Source of the DNA: an uncultured Bacteroidales bacterium
GTDB taxonomy: Bacteria > Bacteroidota > Bacteroidia > Bacteroidales > F082
Direction: 5' to 3'
NCBI GenBank assembly: GCA_937896895.1
Contig: CALBNV010000013.1
Span: 1 to 64,000 of the forward strand
Length of the DNA stretch: 64,000 nucleotides
Shown in pieces: positions 25,160 to 34,485 of the stretch. How positions within the stretch are numbered: the stretch's first letter is position 1; every line of letters begins with the position of its first letter. The notes under the pieces were generated by a model that was not told the origin of the DNA, did not search any database, and was given only the letters and a program-made list of their open reading frames with translations. The position numbers and the translations under genes are program-made.

Positions 25160-27199
25160 TTAAAACCGATACCTGAATCCAACTCCTAAAATGTTGGTTA
25201 TGGCATTATATGTGGTTGTGACCTTGTCGCTGAAATCCTTGGTGTTCTTTAGCAATGAAATATTTGCGGAAGCACCGATGTCGAATCTGTTGAAACTTTT
25301 GGTTAATACTATGCCGGCGAAAAGGTTGTTGCCCAATGTTTCATTTGATTTGATGACATTGCTGTTGTACGTCAGGCTTGTCGTGAAACTCCATCCGTAT
25401 TTGAATCTGAATGTCGGACTGATCATTGAATTGAAATATGTGTAATGGTTGGACGAAGTATAGTCTTTGCTGCCGATATTGTTGAACACATTGGCGGTGA
25501 AAAGAATGGAAAAGACCTTCCTCTTGTAGAACATCATGAAGTTTGTTTTTGTAATGTAGTTGTCGCCGTTGTTTAGGAATGTGTAATACTCATCGAATGC
25601 AGGAAATGACAGTAACTGTTCTTTGCTCTTTACAATCACATCATTGACTTGAATGAAGCTGAATCCGACATTCATCATTACGGAATTGGTGGTGTTGTCA
25701 ACTTCCGTTATGTAGTCAATGGTTATTTCATGCGAGAGAATTGGTTTCAAATCAGGATTTCCCTTTATGAAGACGAGGTCTTTCGGACTTAAGACGGGGT
25801 AGGGGTAAATCTGGCTGCTCGAAGGACGTTTGATTTTTCTGTCGGCTATCAGGCGGATCGTCTGGTTAGGCGCAAATCTGTAGCCGATCATCAACTTGCC
25901 GGTAAACGCCTTGTTGCAGGTCTGATACTTGTCGTTCTGGCCCTGAATTTGCATTAACGGATGTGGTGGGTTGTCACTTTTCACGTCATATTTATAGTAT
26001 TGGTATTCGAATATTCCTTTGAATGACAGCTTGTCATTGATGTATTCCGCCTGAAAATACGGTGAAAGGAAAGTCGTTAGTTCTTTTGTGTCTAAAAGGA
26101 AAGTCGTTAGTTCTTTTGTGTCTGAAATGTTGCTGTATCGTGTGATGCCGGTAATGTCAAGGTCGCTGTCGTCATTTGAATTGCCAATATTGAAGTTTGT
26201 TCCTATTTTCAAATCCATCTTGTCGGAGCGGACTTGTCTCGCAAGCGGAAGCAGATATTCGAGTTTGCCTGCTATGCTTTTGAAACTGTTATCATCATTA
26301 AAAGAGAAAGACACACATTTGTTCGACTCTTTTGTCGGTTTGTATGTCATGGTAGTCTCGAACTTCAGTGTCGACTTCTCGCTTCTGGGTTTCGATGCCG
26401 AGCCGAAATAATGGTTGTACTCTAATTTAGCAAAAAGATTGGTGAGTCTTTTCTCGTCAATATACTTTGATGTTAACAGTCCTGTACCTGAGGTGGTTGT
26501 TTCTACATTTGTTGTATTGTCTTCTTTTCTCCAGTTTTCCGACAATGACAGTTTGAATTCGTCGTTTACCGTCGGGTTGTAAGCCATCTTAACCATGGCC
26601 AGTTCTGTTATAAATCTGTAATCACTTGATTCTGACGTGTGTTCGTTGTCAGTTTCGTTGTCAATGTTTTTGATGATGTTATTCTGGTTGAAAGTTTCAG
26701 CGATAGCCAGAGCCTGAATCGAGAACTTGTTTTTCTTATAACCCACGTTAAGAGTAGGGAAGATGTCCAACGGATAACTTGCACTCAATGAAATGTTTCC
26801 GGTGACGTTGCCGTCATCTTCAAGATCAATGAGATTAATGCTTATCGACCCGCCTTCGCCATTATTCTGATAACTTGATATTGGGTTTTCGGAGACTTCA
26901 ATATTTTTGATGTCCGAAATTCGGAGTTGTGACAGCACGGCATCTCTTGCGTCACCGACGTCAATACCGTTGATTTCAATCGCGTAGTTTTCGTACATCC
27001 AAGAGGACGGGCGCGAAAGCAGTTCCGGCAACATACGCAGGACATCATTCAGTGGCGTGCTTTCCGGGAGACCTAACTCGTGGACATTTATTTTCTTTTT
27101 GTCATTGCTCACCTCAATCATTGGCTTTTGTGCAGCCGCCAATGTGCAGAATATCATGCCGATGAACAGTAGAGTAACTTTTATCGTTTTCATTGTCAA
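25160..27199 (-). CDS. Outer-membrane beta-barrel protein, TonB-receptor-like
   Basis: A 679-residue protein with a signal peptide (about 1-23, LLFIGMIFCTLAAAQ). Residues about 40-110 look like a reduced TonB plug (LNDVLRMLPELLSRPSS; IEINGIDVGDARDAVLSQL; IKNIEVSENPISSYQNNGEG), and the rest is a barrel of the outer membrane protein beta-barrel family, alternating strands to the terminal VGFRYRF. The usual N-terminal carboxypeptidase-like domain is absent, and no SusD partner is adjacent. Substrate unknown. An in-frame 30-bp duplication inside the barrel repeats DTKELTTFLL twice. The gene is downstream of rho on the same strand with a 75-bp gap and no recognisable -7 element in it, so it might be read from rho. 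Confidence 0.8.
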   Translation of the reverse strand: MTMKTIKVTLLFIGMIFCTLAAAQKPMIEVSNDKKKINVHELGLPESTPLNDVLRMLPELLSRPSSWMYENYAIEINGIDVGDARDAVLSQLRISDIKNIEVSENPISSYQNNGEGGSISINLIDLEDDGNVTGNISLSASYPLDIFPTLNVGYKKNKFSIQALAIAETFNQNNIIKNIDNETDNEHTSESSDYRFITELAMVKMAYNPTVNDEFKLSLSENWRKEDNTTNVETTTSGTGLLTSKYIDEKRLTNLFAKLEYNHYFGSASKPRSEKSTLKFETTMTYKPTKESNKCVSFSFNDDNSFKSIAGKLEYLLPLARQVRSDKMDLKIGTNFNIGNSNDDSDLDITGITRYSNISDTKELTTFLLDTKELTTFLSPYFQAEYINDKLSFKGIFEYQYYKYDVKSDNPPHPLMQIQGQNDKYQTCNKAFTGKLMIGYRFAPNQTIRLIADRKIKRPSSSQIYPYPVLSPKDLVFIKGNPDLKPILSHEITIDYITEVDNTTNSVMMNVGFSFIQVNDVIVKSKEQLLSFPAFDEYYTFLNNGDNYITKTNFMMFYKRKVFSILFTANVFNNIGSKDYTSSNHYTYFNSMISPTFRFKYGWSFTTSLTYNSNVIKSNETLGNNLFAGIVLTKSFNRFDIGASANISLLKNTKDFSDKVTTTYNAITNILGVGFRYRF
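26065..26123. repeat. In-frame 30-bp tandem duplication in the barrel gene
   Basis: A 29-base sequence at 26065-26093 is repeated exactly at 26095-26123 (period 30). The protein therefore reads DTKELTTFLL followed by DTKELTTFLS in a predicted barrel loop or strand. The identity of the copies points to a recent event or an assembly artefact. Confidence 0.95.
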
Positions 27200-27274
27200 T
27201 GGGTTATAATTGTATAAATTTTAATCAGACAGGGCATCAGTTACAACGTCTTGTCGCACATACTTTGTTTTTAA

Positions 27275-29080
27275 TTATTTGTCTATTGTCGCTATAAACT
27301 CTTCGTTTGATATTGTCTTTGATACCCTGTCCTTAATAAATTCCATCGCTTCGACTGGTGTCATGTCGGCGAGGTGGTTGCGCAGTGCCCATACTCTCGC
27401 CAATGTGCGTTCGTCAACGAGCAGGTCATCGCGGCGTGTTCCCGACGCGGTGATGTCGATGGCAGGGTAGATGCGTTTGTTCGAGAGACGGCGGTCGAGC
27501 TGAAGCTCCATGTTGCCTGTGCCTTTGAACTCTTCGAAGATGACCTCGTCCATCTTGGAGCCTGTGTCGATAAGCGCCGTTGCCAAGATCGTCAGCGAGC
27601 CTCCGTTCTCGATGTTACGTGCCGCGCCGAAGAAACGTTTCGGCTTCTGCAATGCGTTGGCCTCGACACCTCCCGAGAGCACCTTGCCTGATGCCGGCGA
27701 GACTGTGTTGTAGGCACGCGCGAGTCGGGTTATCGAATCGAGAAGGATGACGACATCATGGCCGCATTCTGTGAGACGCTTTGCCTTTTCAAGGACGATG
27801 TTCGCTATCTTCACGTGTTTCTCGGCAGGCTCGTCGAATGTGCTTGAAATGACTTCAGCCTTCACGCTGCGTGCCATGTCGGTGACTTCCTCCGGACGCT
27901 CGTCAATCAGTAATATAATAAGGTAAACCTCCGGATGATTTGCAGCGATGGCGTTGGCGACTTCCTTCAGCAAGACCGTCTTACCCGTCTTCGGCTGTGC
28001 CACGATGAGACCGCGCTGACCTTTGCCGATAGGAGCGAAGAGGTCCATGATTCTCGTCGAGACGGTGCATCCTTTGTGACCCGTAATGTTGAATTTCTCA
28101 TCAGGGAACAACGGCGTGAGGAAGTCAAACGGGATCCTGTCTCTCACGTCATCTGGATTGCGTCCGTTGATTTTGTCAACCTTAACCAATGGGAAGAACT
28201 TCTCGCCGTTCTTTGGCGGACGGATTACTCCGAGAACCGTGTCGCCGGTCTTGAGACCGAAAAGTTTGATTTGTGACTGCGACACATAAATGTCATCTGG
28301 TGAGTTGAGGTAGTTGTAGTCGGCCGAACGGAGGAAGCCAAAGCCGTCAGCCATGATTTCGAGGACGCCTTCCGCGGAGACGACACCGTCAAACTCCGAT
28401 ATAAGCTCGTCTCGTTTTGGGGAACTTTGCGGCTGCTGGCTGTAGTTTGAAGGCTGTACCTGTACAGGCTCTTCCTCAATTGTCTCAGCTTGCATCTGCT
28501 GGCTTTCAACAATGTTGTTTTCCTCAACGACTTCATTTTCAATTTCAAAATTTTCAATGACGTCATCTTCAAGCTCATTGTCGCTGCCAAATGTCTGGTT
28601 CGTGGTGTCAACAACAGCTTTCGGCTTCGGTTTTGGATATGAGACATGCTGACGTGGCTTGTCATCGTCTTTGTTTTCAAATGTTGTCTTTATCACGTCC
28701 TGACGTTTCCCGATCCTCGGACGCTTGGCGCGTCTCGGCGCTTCAATGTCAACCGGCGTCTCGGCGGCCGCGGCGGTTGTCTCAATGACAGTTGCTGCGT
28801 CGGCTGTTGGTTCTTCGTATTCAATCTTTTTCTTTCTGCCAGGTCTGCCCTTGGGCTTTGCAGGCTTTTCTAAATCTTTGCTGTCTTCGGACATATTTTC
28901 CTTCTTAAAATTCGTATCTAAATCATTGTAAACGACAACGTCAGGAATCGACGCCTGGGCGTTGAGGATATAATAAACGAGGTCGTTTTTCGGTTTGTCG
29001 GTGATGTCAACTCCAAATCCTTCAGCAATCTTTTTCAATTCAGTCAAAGATTTGTCGTTTAGTTCATAAATGTCGTACAT
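27275..29080 (-). CDS. rho: Transcription termination factor Rho
   Basis: A 601-residue RNA-dependent ATPase that ends transcription. Order of domains: N-terminal Rho_N helical segment ([20 protein letters not shown], 6-25), a long charged and Gln/Glu-rich insertion at about 55-225 (for example [16 protein letters not shown] and [13 protein letters not shown]), a cold-shock RNA-binding domain (about 230-305, [20 protein letters not shown]), and the RecA-type motor with Walker A in [16 protein letters not shown] (near 365) and [18 protein letters not shown]. coli Rho is 419 residues, so the extra length is the insertion, which is known for Bacteroidetes. An approximately 118-base leader separates the promoter from the start, as is common for autoregulated rho genes. 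Confidence 0.97.
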   Translation of the reverse strand: MYDIYELNDKSLTELKKIAEGFGVDITDKPKNDLVYYILNAQASIPDVVVYNDLDTNFKKENMSEDSKDLEKPAKPKGRPGRKKKIEYEEPTADAATVIETTAAAAETPVDIEAPRRAKRPRIGKRQDVIKTTFENKDDDKPRQHVSYPKPKPKAVVDTTNQTFGSDNELEDDVIENFEIENEVVEENNIVESQQMQAETIEEEPVQVQPSNYSQQPQSSPKRDELISEFDGVVSAEGVLEIMADGFGFLRSADYNYLNSPDDIYVSQSQIKLFGLKTGDTVLGVIRPPKNGEKFFPLVKVDKINGRNPDDVRDRIPFDFLTPLFPDEKFNITGHKGCTVSTRIMDLFAPIGKGQRGLIVAQPKTGKTVLLKEVANAIAANHPEVYLIILLIDERPEEVTDMARSVKAEVISSTFDEPAEKHVKIANIVLEKAKRLTECGHDVVILLDSITRLARAYNTVSPASGKVLSGGVEANALQKPKRFFGAARNIENGGSLTILATALIDTGSKMDEVIFEEFKGTGNMELQLDRRLSNKRIYPAIDITASGTRRDDLLVDERTLARVWALRNHLADMTPVEAMEFIKDRVSKTISNEEFIATIDK

Positions 29081-29198
29081 GGATATAAATCTTTCCTTTT
29101 CAGTGAATTATAATAATGAACTTTCTTGAAAATTCTGCGGAACAGATCCGTTACCGCTCAATCGAACAACTACAATACATTGTTGTTCATTTGCGGCG

Positions 29199-29227
29199 CA
29201 AAAATACAAATAAATTTAATTTTGCAA
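29199..29227 (-). promoter_or_regulatory. rho promoter
   Basis: Minus-strand TTG (29225-29227), 18-bp spacer, TATTTTTG (29199-29206). The leader to 29080 contains a hairpin formed by GAACAAC and GTTGTTC at 29164-29189. Confidence 0.55.
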
Positions 29228-29239
29228 TAAAAAAAAAAT

Positions 29240-29247
29240 TATTTTTG
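29240..29247 (+). promoter_or_regulatory. -7 element for the DUF4293 gene
   Basis: TATTTTTG, 17 bp upstream of the start at 29265, divergent from the rho promoter. The two -7 elements are 33 bp apart, so the two promoters overlap. Confidence 0.5.
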
Positions 29248-29264
29248 CAAAAAATTTTAAAACA

Positions 29265-29732
29265 ATGATTCAAAGGATTCAAACACTCTTCCTATTCATT
29301 GCTGCCGTGTGCAGCGGATTGCTTTTTAAATTCAACCTCGCATCTTTTGATTATGGCGAAATAATGATGAACCTGTCGGTTTTTGGCGTTGATAATCAGA
29401 TAGATGCAACATATTTCAGTGGTTTATATACACTGCCGCTCGAAATATTGGCTGCAATAATGACAATTCTTCCAGTCATCACCTTATTTATATATAAAAG
29501 ACGTCACGTTCAGGTCAAACTCTGCCAGCTCGACATGCTCATCACTTTGGCTTTTGCTGTTTTGGTGTTGCTGTATTATGTTTCCGACATTCAAAAAAGT
29601 ATCAATTCTGAAATTTTGGCTTTTGGAATAGGGATTTATTTGCCAATGGCAAGTTTGATTTTCAACATTTTAGCTATCAGGGGAATAAAGAAGGACATTG
29701 AGCTTCTCCGTTCTGTTGACAGAATCAGATAA
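29265..29732 (+). CDS. DUF4293 membrane protein
   Basis: A 155-residue integral membrane protein with four predicted helices (about 6-24, 55-78, 86-106, 120-140). The N-terminus MIQRIQTLFLFIAAVCSGLL is characteristic of DUF4293, a Bacteroidetes family usually next to rho, as here (divergent). No function is known. Its stop codon directly abuts the stop codon of the convergent phosphodiesterase gene, with no intergenic base. Confidence 0.85.
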   Translation: MIQRIQTLFLFIAAVCSGLLFKFNLASFDYGEIMMNLSVFGVDNQIDATYFSGLYTLPLEILAAIMTILPVITLFIYKRRHVQVKLCQLDMLITLAFAVLVLLYYVSDIQKSINSEILAFGIGIYLPMASLIFNILAIRGIKKDIELLRSVDRIR

Positions 29733-30248
29733 TCAGAAAGCATCGGCGGGTGCGAGTCTTCTGTCGAGTTCATAGACCTCCATATTGTAGATGTCTTTCC
29801 CGTCGATTTGGAACCTCACCATTGTAATAATCTTATGAAATCCGGAGTTGCCGGCTGCGCCTGGGTTTATGTGCAGAAGGTTCAGTTTCGTGTCGCGCAT
29901 CACTTTCAAGATATGTGAGTGGCCGCTGATGAAGATGTCAGGTCTTTCGTTTGCAAGAAGTAATGTCATGCCCGTCTCGTATCTTCCGGGATAGCCGCCG
30001 ATATGTGTCATCACGACCTTAACATCTTCAACATTAAATATTTGGATTTTTGGAAACATAAGACGCAGTTCATTGCCATCCACGTTGCCGTAAACCGCGC
30101 GTAATTTCTTAAACGCCGAGAGCTTGTCGGCGACATCAGTGTTGCCGATGTCGCCGGCATGCCATATCTCGTCGCAATCCTTGAAGAAATCAAGGATTTT
30201 AGGATTAAACCAACCGTGTGTGTCGGATAATAATCCTATTTTCTTCAT
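29733..30248 (-). CDS. YfcE/MJ0936-type metallophosphodiesterase
   Basis: A 171-residue calcineurin-like phosphoesterase. Metal ligands are in GLLSDTHGWF (D8, H10), EIWHAGDIGNTDV, AVYGNVDGNE, VMTHIGGYPGR and FISGHSHILKV, the full set for a two-metal centre of the YfcE family. It likely hydrolyses phosphodiesters in the cytoplasm; the natural substrate is unknown. The start is 2 bases from the stop of the upstream DUF3078 gene, so both are in one transcript. Confidence 0.9.
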   Translation of the reverse strand: MKKIGLLSDTHGWFNPKILDFFKDCDEIWHAGDIGNTDVADKLSAFKKLRAVYGNVDGNELRLMFPKIQIFNVEDVKVVMTHIGGYPGRYETGMTLLLANERPDIFISGHSHILKVMRDTKLNLLHINPGAAGNSGFHKIITMVRFQIDGKDIYNMEVYELDRRLAPADAF

Positions 30249-30250
30249 TG

Positions 30251-31204
30251 TTAACGAATCTTATATGAAAGACCCAGGCTGAATACTTCCTTGAACTGAA
30301 GGACTTTGTCGGCGCATTTGCCATCGACCCACGGGAAAACGTCCTCGTCATAGACGAGTCTCGCCGAGATGTTGCAGTTGAGCCAGTCGTTCACCTTGAG
30401 GGTCAAGAGGTTATCCCAATCGAAGTCGATAGGGCAGTTGTAATTTCTCTTGAGTTCATTGATGTAGTCCACGAACATGTCGAGTTTTGAGGTGAAGACG
30501 ACGTTTTTGAAGACTTCGGCCTTGAATTTTGCTGTCACTTTGGCACCAAGTTCCCAGCGTGTCTTCTTGCTGTGTACGATTAAAGTGTCGAGACCGTTAA
30601 TTTCGTATTTGGCACCTTCCATGCCATAGCGGCCTTCATCGGCGAATGTCTGGTTGTTTACGATTGTCAGTTTGCCAGTGACGGGGGCGACGTTCAATGA
30701 GAACACCACACGTGCGTCAGATGCGGTGGGGGTCCAATCGACACCAAGACCGAGTGTGGTGTACGCAGGTGCCATGAACTGTGATATTTTCAAGGTGTCT
30801 GCCGCGTAATCATAACCGTCGGTGAACTGTGTCTGGAAGGTGAGGTTCGCTGACACGAACAGTTTGTCTTTCACGACGTTGAGTCCATAGAGTGACCCGA
30901 TGAACAGGCGGTCGTCAGTCTTGATAGGCATCTTCTTGAGGTCAAAGTAGTTGTAACCGAGCTGAAGGTCAATGTCGTTTTCCCATTTGTGTTTGCCTTT
31001 GTTCATGTCAATGTTGTAGATGAATGTCCCGAGCAGGTTGATGTTGTCCTGACCGCCTGCCGCCCAGTTGTCGAAATGACTTTGCGCGAAGTTAAGTCCG
31101 ACCATTCCGCCGTGTGTCCATGGTGATGTTGTCTCTGCATCCTGTGCGAATGCCATCTGCGCTGTCATAAGGAGCGCAATCAAAGGTAAAAATACTTTTT
31201 TCAT
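30251..31204 (-). CDS. DUF3078 exported protein
   Basis: A 317-residue protein with a signal peptide (1-20, ending MAFAQ). The conserved start of the mature part, GLNFAQSHFDNWAAGGQDN, followed by alternating strands (ENDIDLQLGYNYFDLKK; FVSANLTFQTQFTDGYDY) and a final SLGLSYKIR, matches DUF3078, predicted to be an outer-membrane beta-barrel of Bacteroidetes. Function unknown. It precedes the phosphodiesterase gene (2-base gap) and follows the double-TonB-domain gene by 109 bp, which includes pyrimidine-rich repeat sequence. Confidence 0.88.
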   Translation of the reverse strand: MKKVFLPLIALLMTAQMAFAQDAETTSPWTHGGMVGLNFAQSHFDNWAAGGQDNINLLGTFIYNIDMNKGKHKWENDIDLQLGYNYFDLKKMPIKTDDRLFIGSLYGLNVVKDKLFVSANLTFQTQFTDGYDYAADTLKISQFMAPAYTTLGLGVDWTPTASDARVVFSLNVAPVTGKLTIVNNQTFADEGRYGMEGAKYEINGLDTLIVHSKKTRWELGAKVTAKFKAEVFKNVVFTSKLDMFVDYINELKRNYNCPIDFDWDNLLTLKVNDWLNCNISARLVYDEDVFPWVDGKCADKVLQFKEVFSLGLSYKIR

Positions 31205-31274
31205 TTTGTTTGTAATTTTATTTAAAATTCGTTTCTTGCCTCAATTTTAATATAAGTTCTTAAATTGCCTGATC

Positions 31275-31313
31275 TTTCCACCTTTCCACCTTTATAACTT
31301 TCTACTTTACAAC
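31275..31313. repeat. Pyrimidine-rich intergenic repeat
   Basis: Repeated CCACCTTT/ACTTT units between the double-TonB-domain gene and DUF3078, resembling the block at 4754-4812. Confidence 0.6.
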
Positions 31314-32114
31314 TTAATAGGCATTTCCATCATAATAATTTCTCGCGCCAATCTTGAATGTGATTTCCTGCGATGTGCGGGTTCTCACAAGACTGTCATT
31401 CTTAACCCCAGGAGTCCATAATAGATTCTGCACCAATCTGACGGCTTCATTGTCGCAACCACCGCCGACACTGTTTTCAACCACGATGTTCGATGCTCTT
31501 CCGTCGGTTTCAATGACGAAGTTGAGTTTCACAGTGCCTTGAATCTCAAACTGTTTCGCCAGCTCAGGATACTGAAGCTCTGCGCGGAGATACCCCGCAA
31601 GGGTGACCTGTTTGTTCTCGAAATATGGCTGTGGCTGGATGTATAGTCCTTTGGTTTCGTAAATCTTATTGCTTGTCTGCGCCGGATAAGCCTGTTCCGG
31701 CAACATGACTCTTTTGTTCTTGCTTTCTGACTTCAGATAAGATTTTGCTGAAAAATTCACTGTGTAATCTGTATGATATTCAATTGGTTTGCCTAATTCA
31801 GTCGCCGGATTCCATTCTATCATCTTCACTAATCGCAGTGCCTCTTCGGCGCATTCATCATCGAAACTTTTAGCGATTCTGAAGTCCTTTGCGACACCGT
31901 CTCGCCCGACGGTGAACTCCACAACGACCTTCCCGCCTTTCTTCTGGTCCAATGCCTTTTGGGGATATACCTGATGATTCTTTATTATTTTGCTGGTCAA
32001 TGATTTGCCGGCGACTGGCTCTGGCAACGTGACCTGAGCATTGACGTTTATATTCAATGACATCAGCACTGTGAAAATCGCCAAAAATATTGTAAATTCT
32101 TTACTCATTTTCAT
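31314..32114 (-). CDS. Periplasmic protein with two TonB C-terminal domains
   Basis: About 266 residues from the ATG at 32114 (or 264 from 32108). A signal peptide (FTIFLAIFTVLMSLNINVNAQ) is followed by two TonB_C-like domains: the first around GGKVVVEFTVGRDGVAKDFR to MIEWNPATELGKPIEYHTDY, the second around IQGTVKLNFVIETDGRASNI to LLWTPGVKNDSLVRTRTS. Unlike true TonB it has no retained membrane anchor or Pro-rich span, and the AQ signal-cleavage site suggests a free periplasmic protein. The frame is open to 32249, but a TATATTTG -7 element (32130-32137) lies in that extension and it would overlap divergent rlmB, so the inner start is used. Role unknown; related domains occur in Bacteroidetes antirepressor-like and envelope proteins. 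Confidence 0.75.
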   Translation of the reverse strand: MKMSKEFTIFLAIFTVLMSLNINVNAQVTLPEPVAGKSLTSKIIKNHQVYPQKALDQKKGGKVVVEFTVGRDGVAKDFRIAKSFDDECAEEALRLVKMIEWNPATELGKPIEYHTDYTVNFSAKSYLKSESKNKRVMLPEQAYPAQTSNKIYETKGLYIQPQPYFENKQVTLAGYLRAELQYPELAKQFEIQGTVKLNFVIETDGRASNIVVENSVGGGCDNEAVRLVQNLLWTPGVKNDSLVRTRTSQEITFKIGARNYYDGNAY

Positions 32115-32129
32115 CAAAATTTCAAAGCA

Positions 32130-32137
32130 CAAATATA
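32130..32137 (-). promoter_or_regulatory. -7 element for the double-TonB-domain gene
   Basis: Minus-strand TATATTTG, 15 bp upstream of the ATG at 32114. It rules out the longer start. Confidence 0.5.
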
Positions 32138-32173
32138 GTGCAAAATATTCATCTGATGTTACAAAATTTGTAC

Positions 32174-32181
32174 TATTTTTG
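32174..32181 (+). promoter_or_regulatory. -7 element for rlmB
   Basis: TATTTTTG, 17 bp upstream of the rlmB ATG at 32199. It is divergent from the element at 32130-32137, so the two promoters share about 80 bp. Confidence 0.5.
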
Positions 32182-32198
32182 TCAGATAAATTTTTGAT

Positions 32199-32957
32199 AT
32201 GGAGCATCAGTTGAAAAAGGAAGATTCCAACATGGTTTTCGGCGTCCATCCCGTTGAGGAAGTCATCAAGGCAGGCAAGGAATTAGAGAAGATTTTCGTT
32301 CAGAACGGTCTGCGTTCACCGCAGATCTCCGCGATATGCGGCTATGCAAAAGAACATAACGTCCCCGTGCAGTTTGTGCCGATTGAGAAACTGAATCGCC
32401 TGACGCGCAAAAATCACCAGGGGATTGTGGCTTTTGTCTGCCCGATTTCTTATCAAGACATTGAGAATGTGATACCTGCTGTGTATGACGAAGGCAGGAT
32501 GCCATTTGTGGTGATTCTCGACCGAGTCACCGACGTGCGCAATTTCGGGGCGATAACACGAACATGTTACGCCGCCGGCGTTGACGCAATTGTTATTCCG
32601 TCGCGCGGCTCGGCCTTGATAAACGGCGACGCGATGAAGACATCTGCCGGCGCACTGTCATTAATTAATGTGTGCCGCGTCGAAAATATGAAAGACACCA
32701 TCGATTTCCTGAAGGCAAGCGGACTGAAAGTCGTCGCTTTCTCTGAAAAAGCAAAACAGACCATCTGGCAGGCCGACCTTACAGGACCTGTCGCTATAAT
32801 GATGGGGTCTGAAGAAGATGGCATCAGTGAGGCTTATCTGAAACGTGCTGATAACCACCTTGTTATACCAATGCCTGGCGATATTGACTCGCTTAATGTC
32901 GGAGTGGCGACGGGCATTGTCACATTCGAGGTCGTGCGTCAGAGAATGAGCGAGTAG
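32199..32957 (+). CDS. rlmB: 23S rRNA 2'-O-methyltransferase RlmB (SpoU family)
   Basis: A 252-residue SPOUT methyltransferase that uses SAM to methylate the 2'-OH of G2251 in 23S rRNA. An N-terminal substrate-binding domain (MVFGVHPVEEVIKAGKELE; NHQGIVAFVCPI) precedes the knot domain with motif 1 NFGAITRTCYAAGVDAIVI, motif 2 IMMGSEEDGIS and motif 3 DSLNVGVATGIVTFE. All three motifs are complete, so it should be active. An alternative start is Met12 (32232). The aldehyde dehydrogenase gene follows by 20 bases and is probably cotranscribed. Confidence 0.93.
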   Translation: MEHQLKKEDSNMVFGVHPVEEVIKAGKELEKIFVQNGLRSPQISAICGYAKEHNVPVQFVPIEKLNRLTRKNHQGIVAFVCPISYQDIENVIPAVYDEGRMPFVVILDRVTDVRNFGAITRTCYAAGVDAIVIPSRGSALINGDAMKTSAGALSLINVCRVENMKDTIDFLKASGLKVVAFSEKAKQTIWQADLTGPVAIMMGSEEDGISEAYLKRADNHLVIPMPGDIDSLNVGVATGIVTFEVVRQRMSE

Positions 32958-32977
32958 TTGATTGATAAAATCTTGAT

Positions 32978-34402
32978 ATGAATTACAACGAACAGAAAAT
33001 CAAAGAGATAGTGGAACGACAGAGATCGTTTTTCCGTACTGGGACTACGCTCGACGTTTCATGGCGTGTCGCTCAACTTAAAAAACTCAAGAAAGCTGTC
33101 ATCGCTCATGAGAACGATTTCATGGCGGCGTTGAAAACCGACCTTGGCCGCTCTGATGTCGAAGGCTATCTCTGCGATGTCATCCCGACGATAATTGAAA
33201 TCAACGAGACGATTCGCGGACTACGGAAGTGGGCGAGACCCGAAAAACATTTCAGCGGGATGCTATGTTTTCCGAGCATCGTGACGAAAGTGTATAAGAT
33301 GCCTTACGGTGTGTCGTTGATTATCAGTCCGTTCAACTTCCCGATACTGCTCACATTAGGCGTTTTGACGGCAAGCATCGCCGGCGGAAACACAGCCGTA
33401 ATCAAGACAAGCTCTAAGTCGGCGGCATGTACCGAGGTGCTGAAAAAGTTCATCGCGGAAGTTTTCCCTGAAAACTATGTTACGGTCATCGACGGCGGCC
33501 ATGACATTGCTGATATGTGTTTGGCACAGCGTTTCGACAAGATTTTCTACACCGGCTCTCCGTCGGTCGGAAAGCACGTATTGACTGAAGCCGCCAAAAA
33601 CCTCACTTCCGTCGCCTTGGAACTCGGCGGCGAGAACGGCAACTGGTGCATTGTCCGCAAAGACGCTGATTTGAAAGACGCGGCACGGAAAATCGCATTT
33701 TTCAAATTATGTAACGCTGGACAGATATGTATCAATATCAATCAGATAGCTATTGCAGAAGAGGTTGCGACGCAGTTTCTTGAGGAGTTGAAAAAAGAGT
33801 TTATGCGGCAGATCGGGGAGAATCCGACGGAAAATGAAGATTACCCTAAGCTCATCACTGATGTCGCTTACGAAAAATGCGCGAAAATCGCTGAAAACCA
33901 CAGTAACAGAATTATTTACGGCGGCGAAGGCGATAGAAACTCGCGCCGTTTTTCGCCTACATTAATATATCCGGTCAATATTGATGAGGACATCGTGCAA
34001 CATGAGCTTTTTAACCCGATACTGCCTGTTGTTCCGTTTAAAGACGACGACGTTGATTCTTTGATGGAGACGATAGCTTGTCGCGAGCATCCGTTGGCGA
34101 TGTATCTCTTCACCAAAGACATCCGCTGGGCAAATCATGTCATGAGCAGCCAGCAATTTGGCGGCGGTTGCATCAACGAGGTCTGTATTCACTTGATGGT
34201 CAAGGGAGTACCGTTCAACGGAACAGGTCATTCAGGCATGGGAGCCTATCACGGCGAGTGGGGTTTCCGCGAATTCACGCATCCGCAGACAGTTCTCAAA
34301 GGCAAGACATTCCTCAATCTCTCGTTGCGTGAACATCCATATTCCGGCAAGGCGGGGAAGGTTAAAATGTTGATTCTGAAGAAGTTCGGTAAGTTGCTGT
34401 GA
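32978..34402 (+). CDS. Aldehyde dehydrogenase family protein
   Basis: A 474-residue NAD(P)-dependent aldehyde dehydrogenase, closest in pattern to class 3/coniferyl aldehyde dehydrogenases. Visible: ISPFNFPILLTLGVLTASIA (cofactor fold), FYTGSPSVGKHV, the general base in VALELGGENGN (Glu near 215), the nucleophile in CNAGQICININQ (Cys near 249), and PLAMYLFTKD and GHSGMGAYHGEWGFREFTH at the C-terminus. Length is typical. The usual ELGGKSP motif reads ELGGENG here, a difference at the lysine that normally follows the glycines. Substrate unknown. It is the last gene before the thiamine riboswitch. Confidence 0.88.
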   Translation: MNYNEQKIKEIVERQRSFFRTGTTLDVSWRVAQLKKLKKAVIAHENDFMAALKTDLGRSDVEGYLCDVIPTIIEINETIRGLRKWARPEKHFSGMLCFPSIVTKVYKMPYGVSLIISPFNFPILLTLGVLTASIAGGNTAVIKTSSKSAACTEVLKKFIAEVFPENYVTVIDGGHDIADMCLAQRFDKIFYTGSPSVGKHVLTEAAKNLTSVALELGGENGNWCIVRKDADLKDAARKIAFFKLCNAGQICININQIAIAEEVATQFLEELKKEFMRQIGENPTENEDYPKLITDVAYEKCAKIAENHSNRIIYGGEGDRNSRRFSPTLIYPVNIDEDIVQHELFNPILPVVPFKDDDVDSLMETIACREHPLAMYLFTKDIRWANHVMSSQQFGGGCINEVCIHLMVKGVPFNGTGHSGMGAYHGEWGFREFTHPQTVLKGKTFLNLSLREHPYSGKAGKVKMLILKKFGKLL

Positions 34403-34461
34403 AATCAATTGATGAAATGTAAAAAAAATTAAACATTTCTATTTAATTGAAAAAATATTAC

Positions 34462-34469
34462 TACTTTTG
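34462..34469 (+). promoter_or_regulatory. -7 element for the thiamine salvage operon
   Basis: TACTTTTG just upstream of the TPP riboswitch, placing the transcript start near 34476. No good -33 element at 19-20 bp. Confidence 0.55.
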
Positions 34470-34485
34470 CACCGTCAAAATATCA

